Source: Temnopleurus reevesii (taxonomy: Eukaryota; Echinodermata; Echinoidea; Temnopleuroida; Temnopleuridae). From it: a DNA stretch of 25,440 nt. The first letter of the stretch is position 1. Each line of letters opens with the position of its first letter. This document shows positions 19,435-25,440 of this stretch, piece after piece. Location of the stretch: contig BQKZ01000640.1 of assembly GCA_036244855.1 (NCBI GenBank), positions 12,668 to 38,107 on the forward strand, given 5' to 3'. The notes beneath the pieces were generated by a model. That model saw nothing but the letters and a program-made list of their open reading frames with translations. It ran no database searches and had not been told where the DNA came from. The position numbers and the translations under genes are program-made.

Positions 19435-22019
19435 ATTCATTAGTAAAACATTTTGGAAGGAAGGGTAGGAATATTATTTCTCATTTCTGGTTCATTCATG
19501 AATATTTTTTGAATAGTAAATGAGGATCAAAATAAGCCTGTTGAGTACACTTCTTTCATATACAATTCTCCTGCTTTGTGCTAAAATTAGATGAAACTTA
19601 ATAACAGCTGTATCAGCTGATTTTGCTGCGAGTTGAAAATGGCTGTGACGCAAAACGTTGATGGCAGAGATTTGATAGAACTCCCACACCTAGATCAAGA
19701 TATGAAGAGTAGTTATCATCAAAATGACTAATTTTAGTCTTGCCACATCAGTGAGGCCTCTGATTCACTCTTAATAGGAATAAATGGAAGTTTATTTTTA
19801 CACTTTGACATCTAAAACTCAAAATGGAAGCTACATTCCATGTAGAGTCATGATTAATATAGATACACTTAGGTCCTCCATACGCCATAAACCCACATCT
19901 TCTCTCATCTGACAAGCAATTTTTAAAACATTGATATGCCAGTGTGATCTCTGTTTAACTTGCATTGTATTCCAGTTTAAGTCTGAACTACTTCCAACAA
20001 GATGTTGTATAGGAAAAGGTACATGTACATTGAACTAAGGGGATTAACGGAGGTAGGATTAAAAGGGGTGTGGATGTAGGGTGTGTGGGATAGAGGAGAG
20101 GAATGGAAGGATTTTATTTGGCTTCAGGAAGGTAGATCTGCTTTTCTGAGAGACATTGTTGTCATTTTAAAATTACTCTTATTCATTTGTTTTATTTTTT
20201 TTTATTCTAAACGTGAATATGATATAGTAGGCACATTACTTTATATAGTACATGTACGTAGGAGCCCACCTCTGTGAATATTAATTCACAAACAATTTCA
20301 TAATTTTCTCTCTATCAAAAGTGCATTAACAGGTAATGATTTTGAACTATTAAACTAAAATTAAGATTGTAAAGCAGCATGAAGGAGATCGGTAAATGAA
20401 TAATGCCATATGTTTAGCATGTCATATTTAGGCTTGTTATCTGCTCAGCCGCGCTTTGTAAGTTGATTATAGGCATACATGTACTTTGTGAAGTCTGGTT
20501 GTGCACAGTAATACGGGAACCCACTCAGTAGCTATGGGATTACCATGCTGTTATTGAATGAAGAAAAAAACCCATGAAAAGTTGAGCATATTCTGGCAAT
20601 TCTTATCTTGAACTCAACTATTGTTCAAGACAAGAAATAGTTCATAATGATAGTATAAATCTTAATTAGGATAGAGTTTTTAGGGTATATAAAGCATAAT
20701 TTATCGTTTAAAGATATGGCTGTGTATGAAATTTGCCTTTGTACTCCAGAAGCTCACTAACTCACTCTCTGGGTTTTTTTACCTACACGACTCATATCAG
20801 AAAAATGTGTGTTTTGTGCTTGGTGCTGACCTTTCTAAACTAATTTGTAACCCTATCATGATGATGGTATGTATGAGGGTCCCCTGCCTTGCAAAGGGAT
20901 TCTAGAAAACCACATAATTTTCTTGTTTCTCCTTCATATTTAGTTTCTAAGTAAAAGCAAAAAGAAGAAGTACAATCTTTACATATTGAGTTATTACATG
21001 TAGGCCTACCTTCCTACTCTAATGGTGCTAAAATCAAACTTTTTATGGGGTACCACAATGCTGGAAATTGATTATTCTATTTTTTAAACAGGCTTGTTAT
21101 TCACACAATTAGCATTGAATTTTAGGAGAAGGAATGAGCCTCCACAAATGGGATATGTAAAATTATTAGAATACCGGATCCTCTCCTTTTATTTTTTTTA
21201 AGGCCAAAAAAGTGTTTGGATGCCCAAGAATGAATTATGACCTTTATAAAAGAATTGCATCGGTTGGTCAGAAAAAGCTTTTTTAATTGATTTTTTTTAA
21301 AACTGATTTCATGTCAAGAATAATATGTAGAACGGAAATGTCTAAAAGTGTCTTGATTCAGATTCTTTTTTCTTATTCATAGTCATGTTTTCCTACGATT
21401 TTTCTGTGATCTTCTTTTTAATTTTAGTGAAAAGAAAGTTAGGCCATTTTCAGAAATATTGATTTCAAAATTTGAAAGATGGAGAACATTAGATTGATGG
21501 GATATTGCAATCAATTGCTGCTGATTCACTGCTGGATAGTTATGATCACACTGCAGTAATCATTAGTATCCCCACATTATGTAATAATAATTTAGTTTGC
21601 AATGACTGTTGGGAGAAATCATTTCCATGGGTGAAATTCAAAGCACCCACTCTCAATACTGTAAAGCTAGAATCAGAACTAATGCATCACCATCTGGAGA
21701 GAGATTGGAAGAGAAAAGGAATGGATATGTGTCAGACAGTAAAGATGTTTTACATGAACAAAAATGAAGTACTGTATATCTGGAAGCCTTCATCATAGTG
21801 AAACATTCCTGTCTGACAGCATTGACAGTATGAGGTTAATGTTAACACCCTGCAGGGCTGTAGGCAGACTCTTTCACAACATATCAGGTGCTACTCCACT
21901 AGACCAAGACTGTCTAATCTCAAAACATCATCAATGTCGTTTTTTTATAAAGCTGTTTATAGATTTACGCACTTGTTCAAGACTAATAAAACGAGATGGT
22001 AGTAAGAACACACCTTAGC
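19435..22019. other. Intronic stretch, no supported gene
   Basis: Mostly AT-rich with poly-T runs. Two adjoining frames, 21505-21798 and 21764-22018, overlap by 35 bases in different frames; I recognise no domain in either, though they could be relics of a longer transposon gene. A G/A-rich patch lies at 20038-20110. Octamers TACATGTA occur at 20020, 20249, 20476 and 20995. Confidence 0.4.
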
Positions 22020-22935
22020 TATGTTCTAGAGAGTTCACAAGTGGCAATGATGTGCAGGTCTGAACAGAGCTTAGTTTGGAGTGCTCATAAGACGCTATAT
22101 GATGTACAAGTTTGAACAGCGCTGATCTATTCTAGGTTCTGGAGCGCTCATAATACATAATGATGTGCTAGTCTGAACAGAGCCAAGCTAGGTTCTGGAG
22201 CGCTAGACTGAACAGAGCTGAGATTGGTTCTGGAGCGCTCATAAGACGCAATGAGGTGCTAGTAAGAACGGAGCAGAGCTAGGTTCTGGAGCGCTCATAA
22301 GACGCATTTGATTTGCGAGTCTGAACAGAGCGGAGCTAGGTTCTGGAGCACTCATGAGACGCAATGATTTGCTAGTCTGAACAGAGCTGAGCTTGGTTCT
22401 GGAGCACTCATAAAACGCAATGAGGCGCTTGTCTGAACAGAGCTGAGCTTGGTTCTGGAGCGCTCATAAGACGCAATGAGATGCTAGTCTGAACAGAGTT
22501 GAGCTTGGTTCTGGAGCGCTCATAAGACGCAATGAGATGCTAGTAAGAACGGAGCAGAGCTAGGTTCTGGAGCGCTCATAAGACGCATTTGATTTGCGAG
22601 TCTGAACAGAGCGGAGCTAGGTTCTGGAGCACTCATGAGACGCAATGATTTGCTAGTCTGAACAGAGCTGAGCTTGGTTCTGGAGCACTCATAAAACGCA
22701 ATGAGGCGCTTGTCTGAACAGAGCTGAGCTTGGTTCTGGAGCGCTCATAAGACGCAATGAGATGCTAGTCTGAACAGAGTTGAGCTTGGTTCTGGAGCGC
22801 TCATAAGACGCAATGAGATGCTAGTGTGAACAGAGTTGAGCTTGGTTCTGGAGCACTCATAAGACGCAATGAGATGCTAGTGTGAACAGAGCTGAACTTG
22901 GTTCTGGAGCACTCATTATAAGTTTCAATGAGGCG
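22020..22935 (+). repeat. 56-bp satellite array with 281-bp higher-order repeat
   Basis: About 16-17 units. The consensus unit reads CTGAACAGAGCTGAGCTTGG, then TTCTGGAGCGCTCATAAGAC, then GCAATGAGATGCTAGT, 56 bases. The first two or three units are degenerate and one near 22191 is truncated. A block of five units (57 plus four of 56, total 281) at 22261-22541 is repeated, apparently without difference, at 22542-22822, giving a higher-order repeat. The unit is not a multiple of three and stop codons occur, so it does not encode a repeat protein. GAGCGCTC in the unit is palindromic. Confidence 0.9.
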
Positions 22936-23672
22936 TTATATCCAGTGATGAGGGATCCTTTCTAATTTCATTCAAATCTGTGATGAGCATTTTGACCAGA
23001 TATGATGAGCAAGACATATGCTGAATTCTCAGAGATGCGTATAGTCTTATTTTCAGAGGGGGCAAACCTATCCAAAACAATGATAAACATAGTCTTCATG
23101 GAGTATATAATTTGAATCATTAAAATGTGTTAAACATTTAATAAGCATGGTCTCACTGTGAGCAGAATGGACAAAGACCTGGGACATTGAGGGTAGGCAA
23201 GAGGGAAAAGTATGGCTTGCAGAGTAATATATTTGAAGAGAATTTACTAATCTGAACCTCAACTATTTTTGGGGGTGATTGGTTGGTTCTTGATTTGGGG
23301 TTCTGAGTTCAACTGATGACATTCTGTGTCTGTTTATTGTGGTGTTTGGATATGTTTTATGGTTGGAGAATGAAATGTGTTTCATCTTGTTTTTATTTTC
23401 ACGAAAATATTCAACATTTAATTAATTAAAAGACAATTTCTGTGTACATAAATGTTAGCAAATTTACTAAATTTTAGACCTTTACAAGAATTTGCTACTT
23501 GCTAATCATGTCTGAAAGGTTCTTGCACACAAGTCTTAAAGCATTCTAATGAGTAAAACGTTTAGCAAATTCATGGTTGCAAAAATCACGAAAATAAAGC
23601 CCCAGCCAAAATTTCAGCTTGTAGAGTATATGAATAATGTGTTTGTTGTTTTAATATGTTTGTTTTATACAG
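22936..23672. other. End of intron 2, nothing recognised
   Basis: AT-rich, no repeat recognised. It ends at the exon 3 acceptor after a T-rich tract (TTTGTTGTTTTAATATGTTT, then GTTTTATACAG). Confidence 0.5.
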
Positions 23673-23750
23673 CAGGAGCTTGCTACAAGTCCTGGTTCCA
23701 ATGAGAAGATGAAGAGACTGGAAGGAGACAAGGATAGCTTACAGCTTCAG
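23673..23750 (+). CDS. PPFIBP1: Liprin-beta, coding exon 3
   Basis: Encodes QELATSPGSNEKMKRLEGDK and then DSLQLQ, residues 102-127, phase 0 at both ends. The C-terminal half matches the liprin-beta signature that opens the coiled coil (family memory: ERLARLENDKESLVLQ). The upstream site is a tandem NAGNAG acceptor (CAGCAG at 23670-23675). Using the first AG starts the exon at 23673 and includes a Gln codon; using the second starts it at 23676, one codon shorter, with the frame unchanged. The donor is CAG followed by GTAAAC. The exon is short but supported by both frame continuity and similarity. Confidence 0.87.
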
Positions 23751-23815
23751 GTAAACATGATATAAACAAAGATGCCGTTTGATTGGGATTTAGTAATTTA
23801 TATTGCTTTTTTAAT

Positions 23816-24237
23816 AGATGGGTCTGTCCATGGGGTTGGGTCTATTTTTGTGACATCCCAAAACCCTATTATCCATCCCTTATTCAAACCAGGCAAATAT
23901 TGTAAAATAATGACATTACCCAAAGACTGTGTCCCACCCAGTAGCAGCCCTTAAAGACCATAGCATATAGGAATTTGACACCTGACAATTTCTTCTACAT
24001 GCAAAGGCAATAGGAAGTCCATGTAACATAGTTATATTTTTGAATGCCTGCATCTTCAAATCCAGAAAAGATTTCCAATTCAAATGTGTATTACTGAGAA
24101 AAAAAAGGAAATTTTATTCTATAGATCAAAGCTTGAGAAGATCTGCATTGATCTTCAGGATGAAGTGACAAAGTGGATAACTATTTTACATGGACATCCC
24201 ATGAAAAGTTGAACCAACCCCATGGACAGACCCAGAT
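23816..24237. mobile_element. TIR element GGGTCTGTCCATGG with 4-bp duplication
   Basis: GGGTCTGTCCATGGGGTTGG at 23820-23839 is mirrored exactly by CCAACCCCATGGACAGACCC at 24214-24233. Inverted similarity continues inward (TGACATCCCA left, TGGACATCCCATGAAAAG right, less exact). AGAT at 23816-23819 and 24234-24237 is a possible 4-bp target duplication. The 414-base interior has no transposase. The plus frame 23772-23954 runs across the left arm and is not a gene. Confidence 0.75.
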
Positions 24238-24270
24238 AGGTTTTCAAGGAGGATGTAAACTTCGGTATTG

Positions 24271-24935
24271 TGGATGAGTTTTTTTAAATGATATGGGATA
24301 TTGTTCCAGAGTGAAGGAGCAGCATGAGAAAATGACCGTTAGAGCATTGTAAGAGGTTTTCCTGAGCCGGTCTGAGATTGCGGGGAGGATCATACTTCAG
24401 TAAAGTTTCGTACATAGGTAATTTGGGGCTGTAGGTTTGAGACATTTATAGGGAAGAAGTAGTATTTTTATATTAAGCGTGACTTGAATGGGAGCCAGTG
24501 TACAGTACCGTATGACCACCGGTTTCCGGCCGCTTAAGAAGTTTTGCTCTTCCACAAGTCACAAGATCCAGCATTTCAAGTTTATTTTTAGATCATAATT
24601 TATCCGAAATTCTGGGCTTTTAATTGATGTGCATAACTTAATGAATGGCGCCCGTATATTCGCGCAGCAATCAGCGATCGACAAGCGACATGGGGCGGGT
24701 GTTTTCGGCCGCCTGCCTGGTGAATTGAGCCTCCATAGGGATTGTGTTGAAGCGTACGTGTGCTTATTTGGGCGTGCATTTAACCTAAGTGCGCGCCATG
24801 TGCGCGCCATAGACAAACTGCATGAGGCTTGGTGGCCGATTATACCAGGATGGCCGGAAACCGGTCCTTGTACGGTAATCGGTTCAAAACTGGTGTGATA
24901 TGAACTTGTTTTTTTGTGCGGGTAAGAATGATAAC
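24271..24935 (+). repeat. Dispersed repeat, copy B (split by an insertion)
   Basis: Left part 24271-24505 (AAATGATATGGGATATTGT, TTCCAGA, CCTGAGCCGG, CTTCAGTAAAGTTTCGTAC, GGTAATTTGGGG, GGGAGCCAGTGTACAG) and right part 24878-24935 (ATCGGTTCAAAACTGGTGTG, ATATGAAC, TTGTGCGGGTAAGAATGAT) together run colinear with copy A at 11597-11873. The element at 24506-24877 lies between them. The TE class is unknown to me. Confidence 0.6.
24506..24877. mobile_element. GC-rich TIR element inserted at a TA dinucleotide
   Basis: TA at 24506-24507 and 24876-24877 flank 368 bases. The left end CCGTATGACCACCGGTTTCC and the right end (inverse CCGTACAAGGACCGGTTTCC) match in 15 or so of 20, and the match continues into GGCC. 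The interior is richer in GC and CpG than its surroundings (GCGCGCCATGTGCGCGCCAT, CGATCGAC). Overlapping frames on both strands (24629-24898 +, 24559-24939 -) extend past the element ends and look like chance in GC-rich DNA. A TA target fits Tc1/mariner-like or other TA-targeting elements. Confidence 0.75.
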
Positions 24936-25025
24936 TCATTTCATCATTTAGCCTTCTAATCTTTCTTTCAGTACAAGTGAAGCTTCAACCTTTATTGAAA
25001 GTCATTCATTCTTCTTCTCCCAAAG

Positions 25026-25139
25026 GTGAATGTATTAAGTGATCAGATTGAAGCGCAGAATGAGAAGATCGAGGAGTTGGAATACGCCTGTGCTAAGAAG
25101 AGTAAAGAGCTCTGTGATGCTGAAACTAAGCTTCTACAG
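25026..25139 (+). CDS. PPFIBP1: Liprin-beta, coding exon 4
   Basis: Encodes residues 128-165, 38 codons, phase 0 at both ends: VNVLSDQIEAQNEKIEELEY, then ACAKKSKELCDAETKLLQ. It aligns closely with liprin-beta (family memory: VSVLTDQVEAQGEKIRDLEF, then a helix ending in EEMLQQ). Leu, Ile and Val at heptad spacing indicate the beginning of the long N-terminal coiled coil through which liprin-betas self-associate. The acceptor is CCCAAAG, the donor CAG followed by GTATGT. The remaining coiled coil and the C-terminal SAM domains known for the family would lie beyond the window, so this gene is partial. Confidence 0.92.
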
Positions 25140-25440
25140 GTATGTGCAACATGCCACATAGATCCCAACACTTCATCATAACAATAACAATAGACATTAT
25201 TAATACACTGTAACAAAAATATTAATTATTACTATCAATATGAGCGTTTTAACCCTAATCAGGCCGGGGGGGGGGGGCGGAATCCACCCCCCCTCAACAT
25301 CTTTTCAAATATCTCCCACACGCGCCAAAATTTTTTCGCGACGCGTCATGACTTTTTTCTTTCAAGTATCGCGCAACTTTTGAGACCAAATTTGCCGCGC
25401 CCGCGCGTACCGTTTTTGTGCCACGCCCATTTGAAAAAAA
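25140..25440 (+). repeat. Intron 4 start with CpG-rich G-run/C-run repeat, cut by window edge
   Basis: After the donor GTATGT, AT-rich sequence leads at about 25248 into TTAACCCTAATCAGGCC, a G12 run (25266-25277), CGGAATCCA, a C7 run (25287-25293), then CpG-rich words (CACGCGCCAAAATT, TCGCGACGCGTC, CCGCGCCCGCGCG). The abrupt composition change marks a dispersed repeat. The G-run and C-run can pair as a hairpin. The class is unknown, and the right end lies outside the window. Confidence 0.6.

Larger units (their letters stand above)
9062..23672 (+). other. PPFIBP1: Liprin-beta intron 2
   Basis: GT-AG intron of about 14.6 kb, donor GTAAGG at 9062 and acceptor ACAG at 23672 (or CAG at 23675). 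It contains most of the repeats in the window and the only N (12573). If the 660-bp duplication at 11913-13233 is an assembly artefact, the true intron is about 660 bases shorter. No further liprin-beta exon was found in it, and exons 2 and 3 join in phase without one. Confidence 0.75.
23751..25025 (+). other. PPFIBP1: Liprin-beta intron 3
   Basis: GT-AG intron of 1,275 bases, donor GTAAAC, acceptor CTTCTTCTCCCAAAG with a good pyrimidine tract. Almost wholly occupied by two TIR elements and a dispersed repeat. The possible alternative acceptor CTTTCTTTCAG at 24971 would add in-frame stop codons (for example TGA at 24978-24980), so it is not preferred. Confidence 0.85.

Noticed and set aside
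21505..22018. Two overlapping plus-strand frames (97 and 84 codons) just before the satellite
   Set aside because: They are in different frames and show no recognised domain. A frameshifted transposon gene relic is possible but unsupported.
22020..22935. CRISPR-like array or a repeat-protein gene in the 56-bp repeat
   Set aside because: Units are contiguous without unique spacers, the period is not a multiple of three, and the context is a eukaryotic intron.
24559..24939. 126-codon minus and 89-codon plus frames in the GC-rich element
   Set aside because: Both run past the element's TA borders, overlap each other on opposite strands, and show no transposase motif; GC-rich DNA has few stops.

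Overview
The window looks like nuclear DNA of a marine invertebrate deuterostome, most likely a sea urchin. It is AT-rich and intron-dominated, full of short palindromic transposable elements and tRNA-derived SINEs, and very rich in the octamer TACATGTA. The taxon is an inference from repeat style and exon similarity, and I cannot name the species. No bacterial-style operon, CRISPR array, rRNA gene or intact tRNA gene is visible.

The only gene I can support is the 5' part of a liprin-beta gene (PPFIBP1/PPFIBP2 family, a coiled-coil scaffold protein partner of liprin-alpha) on the + strand. Four coding exons lie at 5775-5847, 8832-9061, 23673-23750 and 25026-25139. Their phases are consistent (1, 0, 0, 0) and join into 165 codons from the start ATG; the rest of the gene, including the SAM domains expected for the family, would lie to the right of the window. 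A strong splice acceptor just before the first coding exon suggests at least one non-coding 5' exon further upstream, so 1-5737 may be partly a first intron. Intron 1 is about 3.0 kb, intron 2 about 14.6 kb, intron 3 about 1.3 kb, and intron 4 runs off the window.

The rest is repeats. Upstream (1-5737): a degenerate direct repeat, inverted-repeat elements, two SINE copies and a palindromic MITE. Intron 1: a composite inverted-repeat element holding a LINE 3' end, a SINE, and a fold-back element with an 8-bp target duplication. Intron 2: a large element built from GGTGTTG/CAACACC words, a SINE fragment, an exact 660-bp duplication on either side of a single N (probably an assembly artefact), a second copy of the palindromic MITE, a direct-repeat pair split by an insertion, a TTAA-flanked fold-back element, and a 56-bp satellite with a 281-bp higher-order repeat. 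Intron 3: two TIR elements, one inserted at a TA inside an older dispersed repeat whose uninterrupted relative is in intron 2. Intron 4 begins with a G-run/C-run, CpG-rich repeat cut by the window edge.

I did not find a convincing novel gene system. The points most worth checking are the transposon families with readable target duplications, the LINE-SINE shared tail, the higher-order satellite, the NAGNAG acceptor of liprin-beta exon 3, the TACATGTA excess and the likely misassembly at 12573.
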